DNA from: Haematococcus lacustris
Taxonomy: Eukaryota > Chlorophyta > Chlorophyceae > Chlamydomonadales > Haematococcaceae
Direction of reading: 5' to 3'
Assembly (NCBI GenBank): GCA_030144725.1
Contig: JASKMD010000003.1
Span: 15,445,082 to 15,509,081, forward strand
Length of the DNA: 64,000 nt
Shown here one piece after another: positions 28,509 to 39,163 of the stretch. A program made the position numbers and the translations under genes. Positions within the stretch are counted from its first letter, which is position 1; the number at the start of each line of letters is the position of its first letter. The notes beneath the pieces were generated by a model. It worked only from the letters and a program-made list of their open reading frames with translations. It searched no databases and had not been told where the DNA came from.

Positions 28509-29574
28509 ATGGGACGCGAGCTGCGCTGTGCAGCCTCAGTAGCCGCAGCATTGTTACTTATGACCGCCATGGCGAGTTGCACGAGTCCCGCGCCCCCAGC
28601 GTATGCGCTCCCACTTGACCGGGCATCCGAACAACATTTCCCTTTGCAGGTCGCCCGCGCAACTGACCCGTTGGCGAATGGCGACCGCGTGGAATGGCGA
28701 ATGGAGCTCATCGAGCTTGTCGCAGTGCGGACAGTCTATAATCTTTTCTGCAAGGTCTGCATAGCCTGGCAAAGTGCTGTGACAACGATGGACATATATT
28801 TATCACAATTTATGGACAGATGATACGAAGCCAGCCTCATGCCCATCCTGACTTGCAACCTCCTTGCAGGCAAACATTTCCTCAACATGTGACATTTCCC
28901 ACAAAATGAAAATAAGCGCGCTTAGGCATTGGGCAGGCAGAGACACTGGCTGGTAAGAGTCCTGGAGCTTGTGTAGCTTCCTACTGAACCATAGACAACT
29001 GTACTTTCAACTGAATATGATGGTTCACCCGTAGGGAGCGTCTTGTTGCTTCAGTGTCTCTGTCTCAATTGGGTCATCAGCTACTTGCAGTTTCAGACTA
29101 TCAGCATGCACTGGCGGCAGGTGAGGAGTTTCCTTGGCGTACTTGCATCGCTGACCAGTCCGTACGGCTTGCCTAACTATCACCTTGCCTGCCCAAAACC
29201 TGTCACTGCCTTGCATGGGTTTGCAACTCTTCGTGTTTGCAGCTGATCAAGCCCTGGCCCTCAAGCTGTATCCATATGAGGACCCTTCCCTGTCACTGCG
29301 CTGGCAGCAGAGCCTTGTACGACCTGGATATCTTTTCCAGCGTCCAAAGGCAGAGTTAGTAGACATCCTGGCGCTACGGGCTGGCTGCCTGCTGGGGCTG
29401 GGAAAGAGGGACAGAAGCCTTGACCACCTGCGGCAGGCCATGGATGCCATCTACTTGGCCGCTGCCGTCTCACATAGTACAATGGTGCGCCCACCACCAG
29501 CTTCAACATTTGACATTCTACAGTTAGCACCAACATCACCAGCCCCCTCGTCCCTCACTAGGGCCTCCAATTGA
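28509..29574 (+). pseudogene. TPR-type secreted or lumenal protein, 3' end lost to a Fanzor insertion
   Basis: The first exon starts MGRELRCAASVAAALLLMTA and reaches CTSPAPPAYA, a good signal or lumen-targeting peptide. Exons about 29035-29118 and 29243-29500 join in frame to give LGHQLLAVSDYQHALAAADQ, then ALALKLYP and VDILALRAGCLLGLGKRDRS. This is the helix-turn-helix pattern of tetratricopeptide repeats. The reading frame ends at TGA inside a sequence (from 29547) that is the right end of a Fanzor element and recurs at 63280. The original C-terminus is therefore missing. The link between the first and second exon is not in phase as seen, so an exon may be missed. Confidence 0.5.
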
Positions 29575-29779
29575 GTCGTACCACTAGGGACCACTGGAGA
29601 CCATTAGCGGGACTTCTCAAGTGGTGTAAGGTGCTGTGTGGAGTATACCCAATGCACATGGACATCGTACATGAGTGCCTACCACCTACACTATTGCCTG
29701 ACGGAGGGCTACAGTCTAGAGTTGGCATGGAAAACATGCACTCATATAAGCAGGTAGCAGCTCAAATGGGGGGCACACA
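29547..29779 (-). ncRNA. Conserved 3' flank of Fanzor copy A, candidate guide-RNA region
   Basis: From the Fanzor stop at 29780 to the element end. 29547-29735 is about 90% identical to 63280-63464, the same position in copy B. At the extreme end, minus strand, GTCCC and GGGAC can pair around GTGGTACGACTC. TnpB and Fanzor elements encode their guide (omega or f) RNA in exactly this 3' position. Transcription and function are inferred only. Confidence 0.4.
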
Positions 29780-32141
29780 CTACTGTGCCCCAGCAGGCTG
29801 CTGCTGCTGCCGCTGCTGGGCCTTGAGTAGCTTGTCTCGCATCCGCTTGTACCCCAGGCCTGGGTACTCCTTGCCCTTGGTTGGTAGAGCTGGCAGGTCT
29901 GGCCACCAGCACAACTCCAGTACGCGCCACCTGCTCTCCCCAATGCGCTGCATGTTCAGCGCTGCATTGCAGTCCCTGTCCAGCCACTTGTCTGGCTGTG
30001 GTGCTGGCTTGGCTTCAGCAGCCTTGCCCTTGCCTTTGCCTGTGCTCTTGGTGGGCTGGCTGGGCTCAGCTGCCTGCTCAGCCTTGGTGCGCTTGCTCCG
30101 CATGGCTGGCGGGAGAGTGTTGGGCCCAGGCTTTGAGGCTGCTGGCTTTGTGGCTGCCTGGCTGCTGCATGGGACCTGTGGGGGCTTGCAGGGGGCCACT
30201 ACTGGGCACCACATCAGGCCTCGCACTGGCTGGTCACGCTGCTCGTCCAGGCTGGGCGCAGCAGGCGGTGGTCCACCTGCCTTGCTTAGGGCTTGCAGCC
30301 TGTAGGCTTGGTGGGCCGCTCATGGTCCAACTCCTCCTCACAGGGCGGCTGGCCATTCACTGCTGAGCTGACCCGACTGGTGCGGTGCTCATCCACAAGC
30401 ACCACCCTGCCCCACCGCTAGTCTTTGCCCCTGGGCCAGGACACCACCTTGTAGCAGGCCCGCAGAACCACATCAGCACCCCACCCTCCCTCAGTGCCAA
30501 TGCCAGCTGCACCAAAGAACACCACTAGCTGCTTGGCATGTCCATAGCGCTCCATGGACAACTCCGCCATCTCCTCCTCCAGCTGCAGCGAAGCACACGA
30601 GGCACACATGGTGGCCGACATGGTGGCAGCAGGTTATGCATGGCACAGTCAGCCGCTCCTTATGCTCACTTCATGCCCAATCCACCACCTATCATGACCT
30701 TACCCTCCCACCCACCCACCCACCCTCACCTTCTTGAAGAACTGTTCCAGGGCCCAGTCTTGGGCTCCGTACAGCGTCAGGCGCTGTCGTGCCCACTTGG
30801 GTTCTAGGTGCACCTCACACCGCGTCCCAGGTGGCCTCCAGGGAAGTGCCGGCTGAGCTAGCTGCTGCCAGGTGCTGTAGATGGGGCTGGATGGGAGCCA
30901 GCCACCGTTGGGTGGTGCGGCGGGCGTTGTTCAGGCCCTTGGTCAGCTTGCACCGGCAGAGCTGGTCTGCTACTCCTGGCTGCACTGACTGCCTGGGTGA
31001 CGCCTGATGCCCACCCCAACCTGTGTGGCTGGGTTATCAACGAATTCACACTGCTTAGCTATGAGAGGGCGTGTGTAGTGCACACGCACACTGACACCGT
31101 CTGTCTCCAACGTCCTCTCAACTCAAACCCCTTGTCGGCTAACTTCTCTTTGTTGGACCACCTAGCCCAATGCTTGCTCTATGCCAGCTCTGTGGTGAAG
31201 GCCTTTTGTGTCTCCTTTGCCAGCCCTAGCTGCTTGCACACCCCATACAGCACTTTGCTGTCCAGCCGGATGAAGTGCATCCCTACCCTTGCCATGGGGG
31301 TGAGGGTGAAAGAGGGGGGCAGGTGAGGGTCCGGGGACCACCCCTACCCTAGCCGTCTTGTGGCTGCCTTTGCACAGGTGGGGTGGGAGGCTGCTGCCAC
31401 TGCTCTAGACACCTGCACACATGCACCGCATGGCGCATGCGGCAGGATAAGGGCAGGGTGTCCTGCAGGGATTCCTAATTCTTCATGCCCAGCAGGCGGT
31501 GGTGCTTGGCAGCCTCCTCCTTCAGGTCAGCCACATGTTCCTTGTCTAGGTTGACGGCCTGCAGCTCCGAGCTCTTGGCGTTGATGCCATACCCACACGC
31601 CATCCTGATGAACAATTGAGCCTCCACCCCGCTCCAGCCTAGCCGGGCCCTGGCTGCCGTGGCGTACAGCTTGACAAAGCAACCTGCATGAAAGTCAGCC
31701 CAGGTCAGGTTAGGTCAAGTCAGGCCAGGGCTGGGCAGGGCGCGGCACAGCAGGGCAGGGCACTGCAGGGCAGGCCAGGTCAGGTCAGGCCATGTCACCT
31801 GGGTTGGCGAGATGTTGTAACATGCTGACTGCCAGCTGCATGGAGTGCGCTCCAACTGTGTTGTTGTCACCCCACATGTTAATGCTGCCCAGCTCCTTCA
31901 GCTTGGCCAGCAGCGCCTGGTTGCTGGGGTCCTGAAAGACTGGCACGAGCATGGGGTGGCAGAGCTGCCTTTTGCGCACAAGGAGGCACTGCAGCTGGTT
32001 GTAGACGGTCTTGCAGTTGGGGTTGGCAAAAAACTCGCCAAAGTTCTTGAGCTGCCTAATCATGACAGGATCTTCGCTGTCAAGGGCAGGGGTGGCCCAC
32101 TGGGTGCTGCGGGTGCAATGGCTGCCAGACAGGCGTTGCAT
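29780..32141 (-). pseudogene. Fanzor (TnpB-like nuclease) gene, copy A, degraded
   Basis: Minus-strand segments appear in protein order. 32141-31804: QLKNFGEFFANPNCKTVYNQ and INMWGDNNTVGAHSMQLAVS. 31684-31475: LYATAARARLGWSGVEAQLF to HHRLLGMKN. 31298-31190: MHFIRLDSKVLYGVCKQLGL. About 31112-31050: ETDGVSVCVHYTRP, a TnpB/Fanzor core motif. About 30975-30850: NNARRTTQRWLAPIQPHLQH. 30815-30730: LEPKWARQRLTLYGAQDWAL. 30600-30300: ERYGHAKQLVVFFGAAGIG and VVLVDEHRTSRVSSAVNG. 30226-29780: a Lys-rich stretch and WLDRDCNAALNMQRIGES, the RuvC-III motif. The RuvC-I site near 31015 reads VGVGIRRHPG, with the expected Asp lost and a frame change. An in-frame TAG lies before VVLVDEH. Confidence 0.7.
31685..31803 (-). 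repeat. Degenerate short tandem repeat (GTCAG/GGGCA-like) in Fanzor copy A
   Basis: Repeated CAGGTCAGG, CAGGGCAGG and related 10-mers lie between two coding segments, probably an intron. Confidence 0.6.
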
Positions 32142-32583
32142 CGCCTTGGGGTGGGCTGCGTGACTGGCTCTGGCTCTACCTCTGGCTGTTACCAGTCACG
32201 TCAGCTGAGCCAGCGTTTGCAGTACTGCCAGCACCCACACAAATAAACCAGGGACCCAGGTGTCACTCAGCTGTGCTGTGACAGGCACTTAAGACTACCC
32301 CATGAACAACTAGCTTCCCGCAGACTCTTTAAAAGGACTTGGTTGTTCTATTATGCCTGCCTTCGCAGCAGGGGTAGTTGCTAGTACTCGCCACCTTGTA
32401 TTAGGAGACCCACAACACCAGCCCAATCAGAGCAGGTTGCAGGATGGTAGGATACAAGAGTCCTGTGTAGGCAACCCAGGTGGTCCAGTGTCTGTAGCTA
32501 GGATAGGCATAGCTGCAAGACGACACATCCCCATCCCAGCTACACGCTACTGATGCTCCCATGCTCGTGCTTGTGCTGCACTC
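32142..32583. other. Region 5' of Fanzor copy A, no gene seen
   Basis: No supported gene. It should contain the 5' end of the Fanzor element, whose boundary I could not find. Confidence 0.45.
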
Positions 32584-35500
32584 ATGTTCAAGCAGGGCAT
32601 GGAGCACAGGGTCACTCAACGCCTGGAGCAGCTGGGGCAACAAGTGGGTGCAGCCGCCATCAGTATACTGCAAGCCATGTCAAAGGCGGATATGGTGGCC
32701 TTGCTAGGTATGTGGGACCAGCAGTGGTGGCTTTTGCAGCAGCATAGCCTGCCCGGCAGCAAGGCACACATGGGCATGTAAAGCATTGCATCTACCCCTC
32801 TATGCCTATGCTGATGCATGAACGCATGCAGCTCGTCATAATGTGCATGTGGAACACGCTTCACCACCCATGCTGCTCCAGCGCATCGCGCAGAAGCTGT
32901 CAATGCCAGTGCGATATGTAAGCATCCATGGGCAATTGGAGGTGAGGGCGATGTACAGCAAGAGCTGACCCATGCAGCGCAAGAAGAGACACACAGGCAT
33001 GAAAATAAACAGACGTGTAGGTGTCCCATGCTCCTCCTGTAGCTAAGCGTCGCTGGTGCTGATAGTTGAAGTCGTGTGAGCAGCATGGCCAGCCCTGCTC
33101 TCCTTCTGTTCACCTCTTTGCAGGTCTCCATCTACATGCTGCACCTTGCGTACTCCAAGCAGCGTCATGAGAGCACGCTGCACTACATGCAACGATTCTT
33201 CGTCCAGCTGGTGGCCCTGGTGCCCTGGGACCTCCTGGTTGCCCTGCAGCCCCACTGCAGCTACTTGGCGCCAGGCGGAATCACCTGCAACTCCTACCTG
33301 CCCCACTGGTGCTTCAAGCCTCACAGTGACGCTCTGGGAACACACGCAGGCCCAGCCCATGAAGCACGTGCCACGCGCACTGACCCTGACGCCACCGCAG
33401 TGGCTGCGTCAGTCCCTGCCAATGAGTCAGAAACGCTAGCCCCGTCTCATACAACCCTGCCCAATGCATCAGCTCTGGCCCCACAGGCAAGCCCGCCTCT
33501 NNNNNNNNNNNNNNNNNNNNNNNNNNNNNNNNNNNNNNNNNNNNNNNNNNNNNNNNNNNNNNNNNNNNNNNNNNNNNNNNNNNNNNNNNNNNNNNNNNNN
33601 NNNNNNNNNNNNNNNNNNNNNNNNNNNNNNNNNNNNNNNNNNNNNNNNNNNNNNNNNNNNNNNNNNNNNNNNNNNNNNNNNNNNNNNNNNNNNNNNNNNN
33701 NNNNNNNNNNNNNNNNNNNNNNNNNNNNNNNNNNNNNNNNNNNNNNNNNNNNNNNNNNNNNNNNNNNNNNNNNNNNNNNNNNNNNNNNNNNNNNNNNNNN
33801 NNNNNNNNNNNNNNNNNNNNNNNNNNNNNNNNNNNNNNNNNNNNNNNNNNNNNNNNNNNNNNNNNNNNNNNNNNNNNNNNNNNNNNNNNNNNNNNNNNNN
33901 NNNNNNNNNNNNNNNNNNNNNNNNNNNNNNNNNNNNNNNNNNNNNNNNNNNNNNNNNNNNNNNNNNNNNNNNNNNNNNNNNNNNNNNNNNNNNNNNNNNN
34001 GCAGCAACACCAGACCCTACGGCTTCCCCAGCTCTGCCCCGCTATTCCTCTCTCAGCCCTCAATCGCCAACGCTGCGGCGTTCCTCACAGCTTTCAGCAA
34101 CCAGGCGGCAGCAGCAGGTGAGCAGCAAACCGTCTGTTACCACCCTGCACCCTACCCCACCTTGAGCCCCTCCCCTCTCCTCCCCTCCCAATCCCCACCC
34201 CCCTGCTCAGCCCCCCTCTCTCCTTGTCGCCGCACTAGAAGGCTTGTTTCATTACATATACGTGTGTGGTTTAACCAGGCCACCACAGCCACAGCTGTCG
34301 TCACAGCCCCAGCTGAACAGGGTCCTCATCTATGCCTGGGCTGCAGGGATGCCCTTCTACTGGTTCGAGCTGGTGAGCGCAGGGAGAGGGGAGGGAGGAA
34401 GGCGGGGCAGCTCCAGCCCCCACCTCTCACACCGCGTGAAAGAGGCCAGCTCGATGGCAGCCAAGCAGCTAGACCACCTGCCAACCAAGCTCCCAGCAGC
34501 AAAGGCAGCAGCAACAAGGGCAGCAGCAGCAACAACGGCAGCAGCAGCAAGGGCAGCAGCAAGGGCAGCAGCAAGGGCAGCAGCAAGGGCAGCAGCAAGG
34601 GCAGCAGCAAGGGCAGCAGCAGCATGCCGTATTGGTTGCCTGATGTGATGCAGGCTGACGCAGACTGGAAGCGCATCTACGCGCCCTGCTCCTTCTGTGC
34701 CACCCTGGACGCCTGCCCCTGCACATTCGAGTGAGTGATGTCACCCTAGCAGCCTCACTGCCGCGTCAGAATTGAGAGCAGTGCCCTGTGGCGCTGCTAG
34801 GCTGTCAGCCGGGGTTGGCTGTCAGCCGGGGTTGGCTGGCAGGCCGAGGATGCTACAACATGTTTGTAGTAGCTGAGTGAGATTACCCACAGTCAAGCAT
34901 GTTGTTCCTTGTTGAATGAGTTTTGTTTGACTGGCAGGCGCACATACCAAGCTGGCTAGGCTTGGGGCGCACAGCCTTAGAACTTGACTCGCTGTCGATG
35001 GAAATGTCAAACATGGAGCAGCGGCTACCCTGCACAGCCGCCCCCCTTGCCTGCCTGCATGGGCCCATGCAGTGAGATTCAAAGCGTGATGGTGGGGCTG
35101 GCCTAGTCCCCTGCCTACCTGCCTTGCCCTGGGTCAGGGTTGGAACACACTGGTCTGTGAGCAGGAGGGATGCAGTCAGCCGGCCACCATTGCCCTCACC
35201 CTGGCCAGGTACCACTGGGGGGTGTACACCTCGGACCGGGTGGCCAAGCCGGGCCTGCCCCTACACCTGCTGACACGGCCAGCGTCCCCTCCCCTGCCCC
35301 CCATGTCCCGAAACTCCACTCTTCCCTCTCCCTTGACACCCAGCCCCCTCCCACCCCCCTCGCCATCACCTCCCCTCCGACCCCCCTCGCCATCACCTCC
35401 CCTCCGACCCCCCTCGCCATCACCCCCCTTCCGACCCCCCTCGCCATCATCCCCCTTCCGGCCCCCCTCGCCATACACCACCCCTCCGACCCCCCCCTCG

Positions 35501-36032
35501 CCAACACCCACCCTCCTTCCCCCCTCGCCAACACCCACCCTCCTTCCCCCCTCGCCAACACCCACCCTCCTTCCCCCCTCCCCCACCCCTCCCTCGCCCG
35601 TCCGCCCGTCCCCCCCTCGCCGGCGACCAAGTCCCCAACCACAGCTTGCAGGCCTGCAGCCAACCGCGAGCCCCCCCCCCGCCTCCACCGCCACCTCCTG
35701 CGCAGTCCCTGCCTCCAGCTCGCTGGCCCCCTAACCCCCCCCCACCATACCCCCCACAGCTGTGAGTGTGCAGGGTAAAGGGTGAAGGGTGAAGGGTCAG
35801 GGTGCAAGGCAAAGGGGGGAGGGCAGCTGCAGCTGGCTTCCATGTTGAGAAGTGCTCTGCTGTGTCATGCAGCTCAATACCTGGCAGCTCCCCCACAAGG
35901 GTGGAGAAGGGCAGGAGGGGCAGGGGCAGAGGGGGAGGCACGGGGGCGGCTCACCCCTGCCGTGCACTGCCTCCTCCCCCACCCTCCTGGTACTGCGGGT
36001 AGGGGGTTGGCGCTGTCACCATCACCCCCCAG

Positions 36033-36082
<50 letters not shown>

Positions 36083-36839
36083 CCCTGCTGCTGCCCTGCC
36101 CTGCAGCCCCCCCAGCTGGCCCAACAGCAGCACAGTGGTGGGCGGCACACGGTACCAGCTGTCCAGCACGCCCATGGACTTCAACCAGCTGGCCGCGTAC
36201 CGCCAGGGCTGCCCACCCGGCGCAACCTTCGCGTCCTTTACAGGGCCGGACCGCCAGGCCGCGCTGCTGCTGGCACCAGGTGGCTGCAGCGCCCCTCCAC
36301 CCATTCACCACACACCACCTGCCCCCCTTCCCCACACACCACCTGCCCCCCTTCCCCACACACCACCTTATCCGCACTGCCTCGCCTGGAGCCTATTTAG
36401 GACAGCCACGGGCCCTGCCCCGGCTGAGGTGCCTGCCACGCCAGCATGTGGTTGAGATGATCCGCGCGGCATGGTCCTCCTCCTGACTTGCCAACACCAT
36501 CACACCGCAGGCATGTGGTGTGCGTGCGGCTGGTAGCTGAGACTGCTGCTGCTGCTGTGTGTGACCAGGTGTGGCCATCTGGGTGAATGAGGACACGCAA
36601 GGGGGCTTAGCGCCCTTCAAGTCCAGCCGTGACGAGCTGCAGTACCAGCCCACACGGGTACGTGGCAGCAGTGGGGTGCGGCACTGCCAGGAGCACGGCC
36701 TTGCTGCTCATGACAACCGCTGCTCTGGCTGCTATGGCGCCCCCCTTGCGTATCCCCTGTGCTGTGCTGTGTTGCGCTGCAGCCGCTGCTGTACATATGC
36801 AAGCAAGAGGTGGCCATGCGCGGCAGTGCCAGTCGCTGA
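32584..36839 (+). CDS. Secreted protein with C-type-lectin-like C-terminus, interrupted by a gap
   Basis: Exons are seen at about 32584-32700, 32880-32940, 33123-33500 (VSIYMLHLAYSKQRHESTLH, VPWDLLVALQPHCSYLAPGG), 34001-34117, about 34275-34370 (NRVLIYAWAAGMPFYWFEL), 34640-34734, about 35210-35330, 36130-36280, 36570-36656 and 36782-36839. The last exons read SSTVVGGTRYQLSSTPMDFN, FASFTGPDRQAALLLAPG, VAIWVNEDTQGGLAPFKSSR and PLLYICKQEVAMRGSASR then TGA. The W-V-N-D spacing and the terminal LxYICK resemble the end of a C-type lectin domain. A Pro/Ser-rich segment (35300-35620) precedes it, as in algal wall proteins. Whether the 32.6-33.5 kb exons belong to this gene is uncertain because of the gap. 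Confidence 0.45.
33501..34000. other. Assembly gap (500 N)
   Basis: Exactly 500 N, fixed-size scaffold gap. Confidence 0.99.
34491..34623 (+). repeat. (AGCAAGGGC)n minisatellite
   Basis: Tandem GGCAGCAGCAA/GGGCAGCAGCAA units, probably in an intron of the C-type-lectin-like gene. Confidence 0.85.
34845..34933 (+). ncRNA. Two-hairpin small element, copy 1
   Basis: About 86 bp nearly identical to 63149-63237. Hairpin 1 is GCTACAACATGTTTGTAGTAGC. A single-stranded TGAGTGAGATTACCCA follows. Hairpin 2 has a CAG-TCAAG/TTTGA-CTG stem around a conserved loop starting CATGTTGTTCCTTG. CTGGCAGGC occurs just left (34836-34844) and right (34931-34939), a possible 9-bp target-site duplication. It lies in an intron of the host gene. 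It could be a retroposed small RNA or a miniature element. Confidence 0.45.
35320..35620 (+). repeat. C-rich tandem repeats (CCCCTCGCCATCAC and CCCTCGCCAACACC families)
   Basis: Several degenerate copies of a 14-24 bp C-rich unit. On the plus strand one frame encodes a Pro/Ser-rich chain. Confidence 0.85.
36034..36080 (+). repeat. (CTG)n microsatellite
   Basis: About fifteen consecutive CTG triplets in an intron. Confidence 0.92.
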
Positions 36840-37049
36840 GGGGCATGGCGTGGAAGTGAAGGGAGGTGTGTTGCTATAACTAGAAACGACGGGAAGATGT
36901 GAACGACGTACTGACGGGAGTGACTCAAGAGTAGACACTTTCTGGCCATGGGGGGAGGAGAGTCAGCGTGTTGAGTTGGTGCCATTACGACCTATAGCTC
37001 ATATTTACCATTACTATCAGCTCAAGTTATCAGCATCATTGTCAGCTGG

Positions 37050-37672
37050 AGTTATGCACAGCATTGACAACAGTGGCAACGCAGGTAGCAGAGTACAGTT
37101 GGTTTGCAGGTTTCAGGTAGATAGATGGTTCGTACCACTTGATACATGACATGGCCACGAAATCGTGGTAAACATGCTGTTGTAACAGCCTCTGGGCAAA
37201 GGCTGCTACTTATTACATGTGATACTATGTGCCGCCAGAGCCGTACAGGGTGCGGCCCTGGCGCTTGAGCGCGTACACCACGTCCAACGCGGTCACGGTC
37301 AATCCGGGAAATCAAGGCCGAGATGACACATTCCGCCGAGGTACAACGCGGATAGCCCTTTGAAAGGCCGACCCATCGCCGTCAAGATATCCGTATAACT
37401 CGAGGTGTTTGAGCTGTAATCGTGACTTTTAAAAAGGGCTCCATAACCATGCACAGGGTCAGGCCTTAGGGCACGACTGTAGAATTTAAGATGTTTGAGC
37501 CCTCTAATGTGGTGTAATTGAGTTTTACTCGATTGTAAGAATCGTTTTAAGTAGTAGATAATTGGCAAACATGGAGTGTCAAGCCCGCCTAAAGACGCGA
37601 GGCCGAGGTCCGAGCGCGTAACAGCCCGAGACCTCAGCCAGACCTCAGCCAGCCTGGGCCTGTTCCCCACAA
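37050..37672 (-). mobile_element. Probable LTR of the copia element
   Basis: Read on the minus strand it begins TGTTGTGGGGAACAGG directly after a classic copia polypurine tract. The other end (about 37050-37070) is not certain. No second full LTR is found; weak similarity (GTAAAACTCARTTACA) occurs near 43160. Confidence 0.45.
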
Positions 37673-37687
37673 CACTCCCCCTCAGGC
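37673..37687 (-). other. Polypurine tract of the copia element
   Basis: Minus strand CTGAGGGGGAGTG immediately precedes TGTTGTGG. Copia elements typically have GAGGGGGAGTGTTG at this place. Confidence 0.65.
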
Positions 37688-37893
37688 CAGGCCAGCAAAG
37701 CAGGAAGCTAAAACGCTAAGCGTCAACATAAACAGCATAGTGTGCAAAAGATGCATGGAGACAACGAAAGCATAGTGTACATGCAGATCATGCGTGCAAA
37801 CGGACAAACGCAAACAGACACTTGCCAAGGCAGGCACAAGCAGGAAAGCACCGAACGGACTCCACACGGTCAAAGCACAGAGTTTAAACTAGC

Positions 37894-38825
37894 TTAGCCC
37901 ACGCCCATGCCAGCCTTGCACGAAACGAACTTGGGGCCAGGCAGCGCCTTGGTAAGCGCATCATCCACCATGTCTGGCGTGGGATAGTAAGAGAACTCCA
38001 CCTCTCCACGCCACACACGCTCACGCGCCATATGGTGCATGACAGCGATGTGCTTGCTGCGCTGCGACTCCACTGGGTTCTTCACCCGGGCTACCGCACC
38101 CTGACTGTCGCACAGGATGGGGATTGGGCAAGTGACTGCATAGAGCTCATGCAACAGCTTGCGCAAGAACAACGCTTCCCTGATGGCATCAGCAACGGCC
38201 TGATATTCGGCCTCGGTGGTGGAGGTGGCCACGGTGGTTTGCAGCTTGCTGCGCACCGACACGGTGGCACCGGACAGGATGAAGACATAGCCTGTGGTGC
38301 TGCGCCCGGACTGCTTGCAGCTGGCGTAGTCCCTGTCGCAGAACCCCACCAGCTCCCCGCTGCAGCTGCCCCTGAAGACCAACCCTTGCCCCGCCATGCC
38401 CCTGAGATACTGCAGAACCCCTTGCACTGCTTGCTCATGCTCCCGCGTGGGCGCCTGCATGTAGCGCGTAAGCTGCCCCACTGCGGAAGCAATGTCGGGG
38501 CGTGTGCAGATGGACAGCCACAGCAGGCCGCCCACCTGCTCACGGTAGCGCAACGTGTGTTGCTCGCTGAGCTGCTCACCCTCCTTCACCAGCTGCGTGC
38601 TAGGGGAGAGTGGCAGCTGGCGGGGGTTGGACTCTGCCAGACCAAAGCGCTGCAGCAGTTGCTCGATGTACTGCTCCTGCGTCAGGCGCAAGATGCCGGC
38701 TGCACGGTCAAAGGCAATGCGCATCCCCGGAAAGTCAGCTGCCTGCCCGAGGTCGTGCACGTCAAAGGCTTGCTGCAGTTGCTGCTTAACCTCCTGCGCC
38801 GCTGCCTCGTCTGCGCTGGCAAAGC
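37894..38825 (-). CDS. Copia reverse transcriptase C-terminal part and RNase H (inverted copy)
   Basis: Minus strand. LGQAADFPGMRIAFDRAAGI, RLTQEQYIEQLLQRFGL, RYREQVGGLLWLSICTRPDI, GFCDRDYASCKQSGRSTTGY, TTEAEYQAVADAIREALFLR and CDSQGAVARVKN are the usual Ty1/copia RT-RNase H motifs. The YVDD box is missing because the segment starts after it. Its 5' end joins directly, head to head, to gag on the plus strand. It forms the left arm of an inverted repeat with 42255-43148. Confidence 0.85.
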
Positions 38826-39163
38826 ATGCAGTCAGGTCTGTCAGTGCAAGAGTATTTGGCTGAGGCCGAGGACCTGCACGAGCGCATTAACTCGACCGGC
38901 ACGTATTTCGACACACTCTGTCAAGCCCTGCTGGGCCTGCCACCTGATTACCAGCAGCTTGTGCAGTCCATCCTTGAGCAGCCCCTTGATGAGCAGGTCA
39001 CCTTTGAGCAAATCCTCCCTAGGCTGCTCTTGAGGGAGCAGCTGCTTCAAAACAGCCAACCCCATGCGGTCGCTCTCACAGCTCGGTCGGCTGGGCGCAA
39101 GGGTAGGCCGGGCAGCAGGGGGCAAGGAGATGGTAGCCAGGGGTGGGGCAGAGGTCGAGCCAG
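37930..39163 (+). repeat. Left arm of a 1.23-kb inverted repeat in the copia element
   Basis: Pairs with 41914-43148 in reverse complement, with a few differences. Contains RNase H/RT (minus) joined to the first part of gag (plus). Spacer 2.75 kb. Confidence 0.9.

Noticed and set aside
34845..34933. tRNA gene
   Set aside because: No acceptor stem, anticodon arm or T-loop pattern; only two hairpins.
35170..36486. Several overlapping Pro-, Gly- and Leu-rich frames on both strands
   Set aside because: These arise from C-rich and CTG tandem repeats; only frames continuing into the lectin-like exons are retained.
38032..39033. Plus-strand frame opposite copia RNase H
   Set aside because: It is the complement of clear RT/RNase H motifs on the minus strand.
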